Below are positions 14,500 to 22,834 of a stretch of DNA of 31,851 nucleotides, one piece after another (position 1 is the first letter of the stretch; each line of letters begins with the position of its first letter). A program made the translations under genes and the position numbers. Origin of the DNA: an uncultured Prevotella sp. Its GTDB lineage: Bacteria; Bacteroidota; Bacteroidia; Bacteroidales; Bacteroidaceae. The notes beneath the pieces were generated by a model, which saw nothing but the letters and a program-made list of their open reading frames with translations, was not told where the DNA came from and made no database searches. The stretch lies in the NCBI GenBank assembly GCA_937906495.1, contig CALCVT010000015.1, positions 1 to 31,851 of the forward strand. The letters are read 5' to 3'.

Positions 14500-17121
14500 T
14501 TAGAATTCCTGTCCGATGATGAAGTGGAATTGAGGTCCGCCGGCCTTTTGTCCGTTGATGTATTTCTGGAAACCATAGGCCCAGTCGATACCCATGAGTC
14601 CGACCATGGGCAACAGAATGCGTACGCCGACACCGGCAGAGCGCCTCATGTTGAAGGGGTTGAACTTCTTGACGTCCATCCAGGCATTACCGCCTTCAAG
14701 GAAGGCCAGGGCGTAGATAGATGTGGAGGTTTCGAGCATTACGGGGTAGCGGAGTTCGAGCGTCATGCGGCTGTAGGCGTAGGCGTCGCCCGTAGAGTTT
14801 CCGGCGAGTGAGCCGTTGTCGTAACCACGAAGTCCGATGGTTTCAGTTGCATAGCCTGATGAGTAGCCCGACATACCGTCACCACCAACGTAGAAAGTCT
14901 CGAAGGGTGACTTTTTGTGGCGGTTGTATGCACCGAGAATACCAAATTCAACACGCGTCATGAGCACCGGTGCTTTGACAGCGCTGGTCAAGGCGGTGAA
15001 GTTACGGAATTTGAGTTTCCATTTGTGGTATTCAATCCAGCGGTACTTCTCTTGTGCTTCGCGCTGGTAGCTTGCACTCTGGTAGTTGTTGGCCAGCCCC
15101 TTGTAGTTCTTGCCGTCCCAAAGTGAGTAGGGAGGTGTTGCTGTTACCTGGAAGAGGAATTCGGAACCTCTGCGCGGATAGAAGGGATGGTCGGTTGAGT
15201 TTCGCTGCAGCGAGAGCGACACGTTGATGTTGTTGCAGTTACCATTTTGAATAAGGAAGTACTGCCAGGACTTCAGCATGTAGCGTGTGTACGAGAACTC
15301 GGCCATAAAGGTAAAGTAATCGTCGGGCCAGCGGAGTCGTTTACCAAATCCTAAACTTACACCCAGCATCTTGACATATTTGTCGGGGTCGTAGGCATCG
15401 GTATAGTAGTTTCCGCTCATGCCGTTGCCGTACATATAGTTGTAGATGTTGTTGAAGTAGTTTTGGTTAATGTAGTTTGAGTTAATATCACTCTGCTTGC
15501 TGTAGAACACTGAGAACGAAAGCTGATTGGGGCGCTTGCCTCCGAGCCATGGTTCGAGGAAAGAGAGCGAGTAGTTTTGGTAGTATGTACCGTTGGTTTG
15601 TACTTGCAGTGAAAGGGTTTGTGCATCGCCTTGTGGCAGGAAACCGGCTCGCTTGTAACCTTTATTGAATAGGCTTTGTACAGAGAAGTTGGTGAACTTC
15701 AGACCTACGCGTCCTACGATACCGGTTTGTCCCCAGCCGGCTGAGAGTTCTATCTGGTCGCCTCCCTTGGTGGTAAGGGGGTAAGTCATATCGACCGTAC
15801 CGGTAACCTGGTCGGGTTTGATGTTTTGGAAAATCTGACTCTGCAATGCTTCGGGGTCGAATTGGTTCATCTGTGCCAAATCTTGGAGCGAGCGTTTGAT
15901 GCTTTCCATTGAGAAGAGGTCGCCCGGCTTGGTGCGGAGTTCGCGGCGGATAACGTTTTCGTACACACGGTCGTTGCCCGAGATGCGGATGTGATTGAAG
16001 GTAGCTTGTCTACCTTCCTGGATACGCATCTCCAGGTCGATAGAGTCGCCGTCTACATTGATTTCAACGGGGTCAAGGTTATAGAACACGTATCCGTTGT
16101 TGTAATACATGTTTCCGATGGCGTCATCATCTTGATGTAAACGTTCGTTGAGCTGGGCTTGGTTGTAAATATCTCCTTTTTTCATTTGCAGAACCTGCTG
16201 CAGGATGTCGGAGTTGTACACCGTGTTTCCCACCCATGAGATGTCTCGGATGTAATATTTCTTTCCTTCGTAGATGTCAAGGTAGATGTTAACGTTTTTG
16301 GCGTCAACCGTTTCGACGCTGTCGGATTTAACCATGGCATCGCGGTATCCCCAGGAGTTAAGTTTGTCTACCAGGAGTCCTTTATCCTCTTCGTATTTTT
16401 CGGGAAGGAATTTTTTTGAACGGAAAAGGTTGACCAAACTTTTTTCGTGCGTTTTCTTCATGGCCTTTTTAAGCTTTCGCACGTGTTTGGGGTCGGCACC
16501 AGTGATAAAAATCTTCTTGACCTTAATTTTTTCGTTCTTGTTGATGTTGATGTCTACCAATACACGGTTGTCGCTTGTAACGTCCTCACGCTGGACGATA
16601 TTGACTTCGCAGTTTTTGAAGCCTTTTTCGACAAAGTGTTTCTTGATGTAGTATTCTGCCCGGTTAATCATGTCGGTAGTAATCTGGTTACCCGGTTGCA
16701 GACCGATGATTTTTTCGCAGTCTTCGCGTTCTGATTTTTTGACACCGTTGTATTTGATGCTCGAGATGCGCGGCTGCGAAGTTAGTTTGATGTGCAGGTA
16801 AATTTTGTTGCCTACGATGCTATCGGCCAGTATCTGTACGTTTGCAAAGAGTTTTTGGCTCCAATAGCGTTGGATGGCTTCGCTGATGTCGGGTCCGGGA
16901 ACCTCGTAAACCTGTCCTACGTTGAGTCCCGATATGCTCAGCAGCAAGTCTTCGTCGTAGCCTTTTACGCCCTCAACGGTCAGTCCTCCCAGTTCGTATC
17001 GCTGGTGGTTAGGCGTGTAGTTGATGTCGGGCTCGATTTGCTTGGAGTTATTGTTTTGTGCCTGTATGCCTAAGGCCGAAGCGGCTAGGAGTAGCAGCAG
17101 CAGGATGCGTGAGATATTCAT
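14500..17121 (-). CDS. bamA: Outer-membrane protein assembly factor BamA (Omp85)
   Basis: An 873-residue outer-membrane insertase, the core of the BAM machinery. The start is set at 17121, where a signal peptide begins (MNISRILLLLLLAASALGIQ). The longer frame to 17226 would overlap uppS. About five POTRA repeats fill ~40-430 (e.g. KIFITGADP, YIRDISWVGNTVYNSDIL, FNHIRISGNDRVYENVIRRE). A 16-strand barrel follows, with the surface-antigen motif GLRGYDNGSLAG and a C-terminal beta-signal ending in Phe (HFIIGQEF). Length is normal for Bacteroidota BamA. It sits between uppS (61 bp upstream) and ompH, its chaperone partner. Confidence 0.96.
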   Translation of the reverse strand: MNISRILLLLLLAASALGIQAQNNNSKQIEPDINYTPNHQRYELGGLTVEGVKGYDEDLLLSISGLNVGQVYEVPGPDISEAIQRYWSQKLFANVQILADSIVGNKIYLHIKLTSQPRISSIKYNGVKKSEREDCEKIIGLQPGNQITTDMINRAEYYIKKHFVEKGFKNCEVNIVQREDVTSDNRVLVDININKNEKIKVKKIFITGADPKHVRKLKKAMKKTHEKSLVNLFRSKKFLPEKYEEDKGLLVDKLNSWGYRDAMVKSDSVETVDAKNVNIYLDIYEGKKYYIRDISWVGNTVYNSDILQQVLQMKKGDIYNQAQLNERLHQDDDAIGNMYYNNGYVFYNLDPVEINVDGDSIDLEMRIQEGRQATFNHIRISGNDRVYENVIRRELRTKPGDLFSMESIKRSLQDLAQMNQFDPEALQSQIFQNIKPDQVTGTVDMTYPLTTKGGDQIELSAGWGQTGIVGRVGLKFTNFSVQSLFNKGYKRAGFLPQGDAQTLSLQVQTNGTYYQNYSLSFLEPWLGGKRPNQLSFSVFYSKQSDINSNYINQNYFNNIYNYMYGNGMSGNYYTDAYDPDKYVKMLGVSLGFGKRLRWPDDYFTFMAEFSYTRYMLKSWQYFLIQNGNCNNINVSLSLQRNSTDHPFYPRRGSEFLFQVTATPPYSLWDGKNYKGLANNYQSASYQREAQEKYRWIEYHKWKLKFRNFTALTSAVKAPVLMTRVEFGILGAYNRHKKSPFETFYVGGDGMSGYSSGYATETIGLRGYDNGSLAGNSTGDAYAYSRMTLELRYPVMLETSTSIYALAFLEGGNAWMDVKKFNPFNMRRSAGVGVRILLPMVGLMGIDWAYGFQKYINGQKAGGPQFHFIIGQEF

Positions 17122-17182
17122 TTGCTGTATAGAGGGTTTGTATAGATTTTGTGGTGATAGTAACGGCTGGTTCGGTAGGTGC

Positions 17183-17920
17183 TTATGCTTGGTTGCCAGT
17201 AGTAACTTGTTCGCTGGTTTTACCATAGCGTCTTTCCCGGTTTTGGAACCAGGCGATGGCTTTCAGCAAATTTTCTTCGTGAAAGTCGGGCCAGAAGGTG
17301 TCGCAAAAATAAAGTTCGGTATAGGCGCATTGCCAAAGCAGGTAGTTGCTGAGTCTGACTTCGCCTCCGGTGCGTATCAGCAGGTCGGGGTCGGGCATGA
17401 AAGCCGTACTGAGGTGTTGCGACAAGTAAGATTCGGTAATTTCGTCGGGGTTGAGTTTTCCTTGTGCGGCTTGTGTTACGAGTTGTTTAACAGTTTCGGT
17501 CAGTTCCCAGCGTGAGCTGTAGCTCAGCGCAATAACCATGGTCATGCCTGTATTGGCTGCTGTGCGTTCTTGCAGTCCGAGTATAGACTGTCTTACCTCT
17601 TGTGGAATTCGGGTAAGGTCGCCGATGATGCGCAGGCTGACATTATTGTTCATGAAGAGTTCCTCTTCGAGCGAGGTCAGGATGAGCGACATGAGGGCAG
17701 CCACTTCGTCGGCAGGCCGATTCCAGTTTTCGGTCGAAAAGGTGTAGAGTGTCAAGAACTTCACACCAAGATTGGAGCAGGCCGTAGTTATTTCGCGTAC
17801 GGCCACAACGCCCTGCTGGTGTCCCATGCTGCGGTTCAGTCCGCGTGCTTTGGCCCAGCGTCCGTTACCATCCATAATTATGGCGATATGGGCGGGAATT
17901 CTTGCTTTGTCGATTTCCAT
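17183..17920 (-). CDS. uppS: Isoprenyl transferase (undecaprenyl diphosphate synthase)
   Basis: A 245-residue cytosolic cis-prenyltransferase. It condenses farnesyl diphosphate with eight isopentenyl diphosphates to give undecaprenyl diphosphate, the lipid carrier for peptidoglycan and surface glycans. Diagnostic motifs: IIMDGNGRWAKARG with catalytic Asp17, YTFSTENWNRP, and the C-terminal IPP/metal-binding block RTGGEVRLSNYLLWQ followed by AYTELYF. The common Ser of RTSGE is Gly here, a variation seen in the family. It lies 19 bp after porG and is followed by bamA, so the three are probably co-transcribed. Confidence 0.96.
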   Translation of the reverse strand: MEIDKARIPAHIAIIMDGNGRWAKARGLNRSMGHQQGVVAVREITTACSNLGVKFLTLYTFSTENWNRPADEVAALMSLILTSLEEELFMNNNVSLRIIGDLTRIPQEVRQSILGLQERTAANTGMTMVIALSYSSRWELTETVKQLVTQAAQGKLNPDEITESYLSQHLSTAFMPDPDLLIRTGGEVRLSNYLLWQCAYTELYFCDTFWPDFHEENLLKAIAWFQNRERRYGKTSEQVTTGNQA

Positions 17921-17939
17921 CTGTAGTTGTTGTCACGGC

Positions 17940-18617
17940 TTAATCCCGGTTGCACGTAGGGCATCGGGGGTTCAAGTCGTAGGTGAGAGTGAAGGTTAGA
18001 GCTGAATAGTGATCCTTGTCGCGGAAGCCTGTCGATTTGATGCCCAGGGGCGCATTGAGCCCGTCAAGTTTATCTGAAAGGCTAAAGTGTACTATCCAGT
18101 CGAGTCCCAGATTGAGGCGGGGGCCTACTTTATATTTAAGGCCGGCGCCTATGGGTATGTTGGCGGTAAAGCTTTTGCCTGCGAGGCCATAGGTTAGGCC
18201 AAATCCCATTTGTATATAAGGTACCAGTCGGAAGTAGCCTTTATAGTCGCGTATGTAGCCGTAGGGCAAAAAGTGCAGTTCGTAGAGTGCCGACAAGTCG
18301 CAAATGCCGTCTTTTACGGCATAGCTCAGCCGGTCGGGTCCGGGTGCGTTGGGGTTTGATGGCAGAAAATGCTTGATGCCGTTGGTCGAACCTTTTATTT
18401 GGTTGTAGGTAAATTGGGTTTTAACTGCCATACGCGGGTTGAGCGGAAAGCGAGCGATGGCTGCGCCGCTCAGTGCGATGCTTGAGTTGACGTCGGTAAA
18501 GTTTGCCCCCATTCCAAATCCGCCGCCCAGTTCGAGCCGGTAAACCGTTTCGTCCTGTTGGGCTTGGGCCTGCAGCAGGCCGAGCGTAAGGAGTAAAAGG
18601 CATAGAAGACGTTTCAT
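17940..18617 (-). CDS. porG: PorG-like outer-membrane protein (DUF6089 family)
   Basis: A 225-residue predicted outer-membrane beta-barrel. The signal peptide (1-20, ending LLQAQAQ) is followed by alternating hydrophobic/polar strands (e.g. YRLELGGGFGMGANF, FRLVPYIQMGFGLTYG, LNLGLDWIVHFSL). It ends with the short Cys motif PRCPTCN. Position decides the name: in P. gingivalis the T9SS protein PorG (PG0189) is encoded immediately before uppS, bamA and two ompH genes, exactly as here. PorG associates with the PorK/PorN ring of the secretion system. Relatives also occur at this locus in Bacteroides species that have few or no T9SS cargo proteins, so the exact role is not proven. Two proteins with T9SS sorting domains elsewhere in the window make a working T9SS plausible. 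Confidence 0.75.
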   Translation of the reverse strand: MKRLLCLLLLTLGLLQAQAQQDETVYRLELGGGFGMGANFTDVNSSIALSGAAIARFPLNPRMAVKTQFTYNQIKGSTNGIKHFLPSNPNAPGPDRLSYAVKDGICDLSALYELHFLPYGYIRDYKGYFRLVPYIQMGFGLTYGLAGKSFTANIPIGAGLKYKVGPRLNLGLDWIVHFSLSDKLDGLNAPLGIKSTGFRDKDHYSALTFTLTYDLNPRCPTCNRD

Positions 18618-18700
18618 GAACTTGGGTTAATGTGGGTGTTTCTTTCCGGTGTAGGGGCTGAGGCCATAGGCCGAATTTGTGGCGGGTGGCTGGTGTGGCC

Positions 18701-20104
18701 TTACTTGTTGCGCAGAGCCTTCTCAAACTCGAGCGGTTCATCGTTCCATCCCAGACGGTTGATACGGCCTTTAAGAACGGTTCCTGTACCGCTGCAAATG
18801 AGCCACAGGTAGTTTTGGTTGTCAACGGCAGTGCATAATGCTTTGACACCCATAACGTCGGGGCGGATGAGTTCGCCTGGTTTCCAAGTGCGTCCGTTGT
18901 CGTGGCTCAGATACAAGGGTGCGAGTGTGCCTTTGTCGGTAACACCGGCCAAGAGTATTTTTTTGTCGTATACTGCGAGGTTGGCATGTTGCAGCATGGG
19001 GTAACCTACTTTGCCCAGTTCTTCGGTTTGAGGCAGATACATCCAGGGATAGGCAAAATCGCCTGAAAGGTCAATGTTGCGTTTCCATACTGAGGGTGCT
19101 CCGTTGCATTGACCTGCCATTACTACACATTCGTAGGTAGGGTCGGTGAGTGAGGGTTGTGTGGCCCAGGCAATGTTTTCGGTCGGCAATACGCCTTCGG
19201 TGTCGGTTGCGCTGAGTGTCCAGTTTGTACCATCGGCTGTGGCGTAGAGTTTTTGGTTGCTGATGGCATAAAGGCTGTCGGTGCTGACGGCTGCGAGCGC
19301 ATCGAAGTGCAGTGTTGCTCCGGTTGCGGTCCAGGTGCCGGCTGGTGTCTCGGTTTGTACGAGTTGTCCGTCGGCCAATGCGTAAAAATGGTTTTTAAAG
19401 TATTGTACTGAGCGTACGTCCAGCGGTTTGCCGCTGGGCGTGTTCAGGGGGGTCGACTGGTTGAAGTCCGGTGTTACGGTTGAGGTTTGTACCAGTTGGG
19501 AGGTACCATTGTCTAAACGGCCAAACACGTAGAGTTGTTCGCCAACAGCCAGTGCGCGGCTTTCGACAAAAGGCTGGATGGCCTGAGTTTTGTTGATGCT
19601 CATTTTTTGCCATACCAACGAGTCGGCAACCTCCTTGTGCAGACGGATGTCTACGGTATATTCGCGTTTAAAGAAACCTCCTTCAGAGTAGATTGTTATG
19701 ATGCGGGGCCGGGTAAAGTCGGTACTGTCGGCCGGTGCAAAGAGGGTGTCTTTTTCTTCTTCGGCAAGCATGCGGATGGCGCTGGTTCCTGTAACCTTGA
19801 AGTCGGAAAATACGACCTTGGTAATGTCGGTGCCAACGGGCAGTGAGTCGGCATTATAAATGCGGTTGTTAACTTGGTCAATATATAGGGGGTAGTTGGC
19901 ACCGTTAATCTTTTTAATATAGGTGCTGTCGGCTCCGGTAGAGCTTAAGGTATGTATGGTGCAGTTCAGACCGCCCAAGGTGGCAGATGTTACTACGCAG
20001 TTGCGCGAGTATTCGTAGTCTATGTCGGATGAGGTATCGCAGCTGCCCATAGCCAAGCCTGTAATTAAGGCCACTAAAAGGGCTATCAGAGGATTTTTAT
20101 TCAT
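18701..20104 (-). CDS. DUF6242-type lipoprotein, probable beta-propeller
   Basis: A 467-residue predicted lipoprotein. The start is the Met at 20104: its signal peptide has the lipobox AMGSC (Cys22), and the longer frame to 20152 would run into the promoter box. The N-terminal domain (~30-155; SATLGGLNCTIHTLS, NADSLPVGTDITKVVF) looks like an immunoglobulin/cadherin-type fold. The rest holds repeated Asp/Thr/Trp-rich blades such as LYATADGTNWTLSATD and LYLSHDNGRTWKPGE, which resemble BNR/Asp-box propeller repeats. The assignment to DUF6242 is from recall of family sequences that neighbour DUF6089 genes in Bacteroidales. Function is unknown; no catalytic residues can be named. It is first of the block ending in ompH, 83 bp before porG. 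Confidence 0.7.
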   Translation of the reverse strand: MNKNPLIALLVALITGLAMGSCDTSSDIDYEYSRNCVVTSATLGGLNCTIHTLSSTGADSTYIKKINGANYPLYIDQVNNRIYNADSLPVGTDITKVVFSDFKVTGTSAIRMLAEEEKDTLFAPADSTDFTRPRIITIYSEGGFFKREYTVDIRLHKEVADSLVWQKMSINKTQAIQPFVESRALAVGEQLYVFGRLDNGTSQLVQTSTVTPDFNQSTPLNTPSGKPLDVRSVQYFKNHFYALADGQLVQTETPAGTWTATGATLHFDALAAVSTDSLYAISNQKLYATADGTNWTLSATDTEGVLPTENIAWATQPSLTDPTYECVVMAGQCNGAPSVWKRNIDLSGDFAYPWMYLPQTEELGKVGYPMLQHANLAVYDKKILLAGVTDKGTLAPLYLSHDNGRTWKPGELIRPDVMGVKALCTAVDNQNYLWLICSGTGTVLKGRINRLGWNDEPLEFEKALRNK

Positions 20105-20137
20105 ATCAGTTAAATGTGCACATACTATAGTAAGTTG

Positions 20138-20145
20138 CAAAAGTA
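20138..20145 (-). promoter_or_regulatory. -7 box (TACTTTTG) of the DUF6242-porG-uppS-bamA block
   Basis: On the minus strand the context is TACGTACTTTTGCAAC. It would start an RNA near 20131, about 27 bases before the ATG at 20104, and supports that start. Confidence 0.55.
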
Positions 20146-20152
20146 CGTACAA

Positions 20153-20406
20153 AATCTTGATTGTGCGTGCTTTTATCGATGTTTTATTCAGTTTTTAAGT
20201 TTTCTTCGGTATGCAGTTGCAGCCGGCGGGTGTAAGTTTTTCTACACGTAATGTAAAGGTTTTAACTTGCCTTTTTAAATGGTTCAGGGTTTATGGCAGG
20301 TGGCGGCCGGTTGATTGTGGCATGGTTCGGTTAGTGGTTTGGGGTGGTGCTTGGGTTGTTTGCAGGTTGTGGAAGCAGGGTGTAAGGCTGGCTGCCTAAT
20401 GCAAAA
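20153..20406. other. Non-coding stretch with a dispersed-repeat copy at 20228-20270
   Basis: No credible gene. 20228-20270 (starting GGGTGTAAGTTTTTC) is similar to 279-321 and to the tandem units at 10390-10452. The rest is G/T-rich on the plus strand without recognisable signals. Confidence 0.4.
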
Positions 20407-20450
20407 ATCCGTTCGGCCTGTTGCTAGGTTGCAAGTCAGGCCGAACGGAT
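20402..20450 (-). terminator. Terminator of the CPA2 antiporter gene
   Basis: A perfect 14-bp stem (ATCCGTTCGGCCTG, 20407-20420, with 20437-20450) around a 16-base loop, followed on the minus strand by TTTTG. The stem begins 3 bases after the stop codon. Confidence 0.85.
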
Positions 20451-20453
20451 TGT

Positions 20454-22520
20454 TTAGCGTACTTTGATCGGAACGCCCGCACGGATGGCAGAGTTGCTGA
20501 CCGAGGGCACGGCTGGCTGTATGGGGTAGAGCAACAAAATGCTGCGCGATGAAAAGTAGCGTTCGGTTTGGTCGGGTATGCGGTCAAGGTAGTTGTGGTA
20601 TGAAATGGTACCCCGGCGAGCGCATACAAAGACTACCAGGTGGTCCTGCCGGGCAAAGTGAGCCAGAGGCAGGAAGTCGTTCCACGACACATATTCTCTG
20701 AAGTTCACATCGAGGTGGCGTGCGTGTTGCTGCCAGTACTGCTCCATGGCTTTGAGGGTTTCTTTGCTGCTGTGAACGTCGACCTGGCAACTTATTTGGC
20801 GTGCAAGCAGGGCGATGCGGTTCATCCAGTGGGCAAATCCCGGTTCAAATTCGGCTTTGGTAGGTACAAGCAGTTGGATGTGGCGGATGGTGTTAACGGG
20901 TATTGTGGCCCGATAAATAAGTACTTGTTGTTCGACGGCCGCCAGCAAGTCGGTACTGAGCTTGCCATAGAACGACTCTGTGATGCGGGCCTTTTGGTGT
21001 AGTCCCAGCACGAGGTCGGAGATGGCGTTTTCTTTGACGGTGTGCGAAATGCCGCTAACAATGTTTACCGACCAGCGGCTGAAGGTTTGTATGCGCACGT
21101 TAGCTGCTGCAGCCATTTTTTCGGCTTTTTCGAGCATCTCCAGTCCGTTTTGCCGTTCTGAAGGTTCGTCCTCGAGCACAATGTTGAGTGCCATGATAGG
21201 AGCGGGCCGGTTGGGTGTGCGAATCATGAGCGCGAGGTTAACCAAAGGTGGCATGGTTTCGGGGTTGTTCAGGGCAATGAGTATGCGGTCGTTCTTTCCG
21301 GCCGGTGAGTTGCAGGTTAGTTCTTCGCATTTGCTGGTGTTTCGTTTGATAACCAGTTTGCGTGCAGTGCTTTCGGTGATGAGCGAACTTACGACGCAGG
21401 TGACCAGGATGAGCACCATGGCTCCGTTGAGCACATCCTCGCCAAGCAGGCGGGATCCATCGGGCAGGATAATTTTGTAGCCCACCAGCACTACGGCGAG
21501 AGTGGCGGCAGCACGTGCACCGGTAAGTCCGAACATGAGGTTGCGCTCGTCGGCTGTCATTTTAAAGCATTTTTGAGTTACAAAGGCAGCCAGCCATTTG
21601 CTGCTCAAGCCCACTGCTACCATTACTCCCGCTACGAGCAGTGCGCCTTCGTGCTCAATGAGTGCATGCAAGTTGATAATCATGCCCACTCCAATCAGGA
21701 AGTAAGGTATAAAGAGTGCGTTGCCAACAAACTCAATGTGGCTCATGAGTGGCGAACTGGGTGGAATAAGGCGGTTGAGCACAATGCCCACCAGAAAGGC
21801 ACCCAAAATGCCTTCCATGCCCACCATCTCCATCAGGCCTCCGCCTAAAAACACCAGTGTGAGCACAAATACGTATTGTACAACGCTGTTGTCGTAGCGG
21901 CGGAAGAACCAGCGTCCGAGCAAAGGAAAACTATATATAATAAGGAGTCCGAGCAGAATGACCTTGACAACGAGCCATACCCAGTATAGGCCTGTAACGT
22001 GCTCCTTAAACATGCCGCCCACCACCGCCAGTACAAGCAGCGTGAGGGTGTCGGCCACAATGGTTCCACCCACAGCAATGCTTACACTGGTAAGGCGCGA
22101 AAGTCCGTAGCGCAGCACGATGGGATAGGCAATGAGTGTGTGCGAGGCATACATGGCTGCAATGAGTAGTGCAGCCTCGGGTCCGTAGCCTAAAACTGCC
22201 GAGTTGGCCACGTAGCCTATACCCATGGGTATGATAAATCCCAGCAGGCCGAGGGCGGCCGCCCGTCCCTTGATGCGCTGCACATCCTGCAGGTTCATCT
22301 CGAGGCTGGCAAGGAACATGATGTAGTAGATGCCAACTTTTCCGAACAATTCGAAGCTTCCGTCACGTTCGAGCACTCCAAAGCCGTAAGGTCCTACCAA
22401 GATACCGGCAAAAATCATTCCCACAATCGAGGGAATACGCAGCCGTTCGAGCAGCATCGGTGCAAAAAGGATGATAGAAAGAACGGTAAAGAATATCCAG
22501 GTAGGGTCAGTTATAGGCAC
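20454..22520 (-). CDS. CPA2-family cation:proton antiporter with soluble C-terminal domain
   Basis: A 688-residue inner-membrane protein. Residues ~1-385 form a Na+/H+ exchanger-type (CPA2) domain with about 12 helices. Visible hallmarks are the early GPYGFGV loop (43-49), the helix GGTIVADTLTLLVLA with a membrane Asp157, and GLTGARAAATLAVVLVG near the end. The C-terminal ~290 residues are soluble and contain two stretches resembling universal-stress-protein folds (NDRILIALNNPETMPPLVNL; RHIQLLVPTKAEFEPGF), a combination common in Bacteroidota antiporters. It probably exchanges K+ or Na+ for H+ and is regulated through the C-terminal part. The start codon is GTG; the next Met would delete the first helix. 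It is monocistronic and divergent from asd. Confidence 0.85.
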   Translation of the reverse strand: MPITDPTWIFFTVLSIILFAPMLLERLRIPSIVGMIFAGILVGPYGFGVLERDGSFELFGKVGIYYIMFLASLEMNLQDVQRIKGRAAALGLLGFIIPMGIGYVANSAVLGYGPEAALLIAAMYASHTLIAYPIVLRYGLSRLTSVSIAVGGTIVADTLTLLVLAVVGGMFKEHVTGLYWVWLVVKVILLGLLIIYSFPLLGRWFFRRYDNSVVQYVFVLTLVFLGGGLMEMVGMEGILGAFLVGIVLNRLIPPSSPLMSHIEFVGNALFIPYFLIGVGMIINLHALIEHEGALLVAGVMVAVGLSSKWLAAFVTQKCFKMTADERNLMFGLTGARAAATLAVVLVGYKIILPDGSRLLGEDVLNGAMVLILVTCVVSSLITESTARKLVIKRNTSKCEELTCNSPAGKNDRILIALNNPETMPPLVNLALMIRTPNRPAPIMALNIVLEDEPSERQNGLEMLEKAEKMAAAANVRIQTFSRWSVNIVSGISHTVKENAISDLVLGLHQKARITESFYGKLSTDLLAAVEQQVLIYRATIPVNTIRHIQLLVPTKAEFEPGFAHWMNRIALLARQISCQVDVHSSKETLKAMEQYWQQHARHLDVNFREYVSWNDFLPLAHFARQDHLVVFVCARRGTISYHNYLDRIPDQTERYFSSRSILLLYPIQPAVPSVSNSAIRAGVPIKVR

Positions 22521-22666
22521 GGTTCAGGCAGTTAGGTTATTAATTCTTTAAGTCTGCATATACACGGTTTACGCTAAGACGCAACAAAATTGCAAAAAAA
22601 CTGGCATTTATCTGTGGATTAAGCCCACAAATAGTAGGATATGCCCGTATATCGGAAAAATAGTTG
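22521..22666. other. Divergent intergenic region between the antiporter and asd
   Basis: No ORF. I find no clear TAnnTTTG box for the antiporter on the minus strand. The asd promoter begins at 22667. Confidence 0.4.
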
Positions 22667-22674
22667 TACTTTTG
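22667..22674 (+). promoter_or_regulatory. -7 box (TACTTTTG) of asd
   Basis: TACTTTTG in the context GTTGTACTTTTGCACC, with a predicted start near 22681 and hence a leader of about 150 nt. No TTG box at the 20-bp position. Confidence 0.55.
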
Positions 22675-22738
22675 CACCTGCAGAGGCATTAGGCTTGCTG
22701 CAATTTAAACACATAACTATCAGACCTGTAGAAAGGTG

Positions 22739-22809
22739 TCCGGCAAGAAAGGGTCATTAGGTTTGTGCTATAAACTTTGAGTATCTATGCAGTAGTCAGT
22801 TTTGCCGGA
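22739..22809 (+). promoter_or_regulatory. Long-range stem in the asd leader
   Basis: TCCGGCAA (22739-22746) pairs exactly with TTGCCGGA (22802-22809), enclosing 55 bases that hold a small GTTT/AAAC hairpin. The stem ends 25 bases before the ATG. It does not match the lysine riboswitch features I know. Confidence 0.3.
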
Positions 22810-22834
22810 TTCTAAAAATGGACAAGTTTAAAGT

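Noticed and set aside
17122..17226. Longer bamA start overlapping uppS
   Set aside because: The added 35 residues are not signal-like; the signal peptide begins at the Met at 17121.
22681..22834. Lysine riboswitch in front of asd
   Set aside because: Leader length fits, but the conserved junction sequences of that riboswitch are not present.
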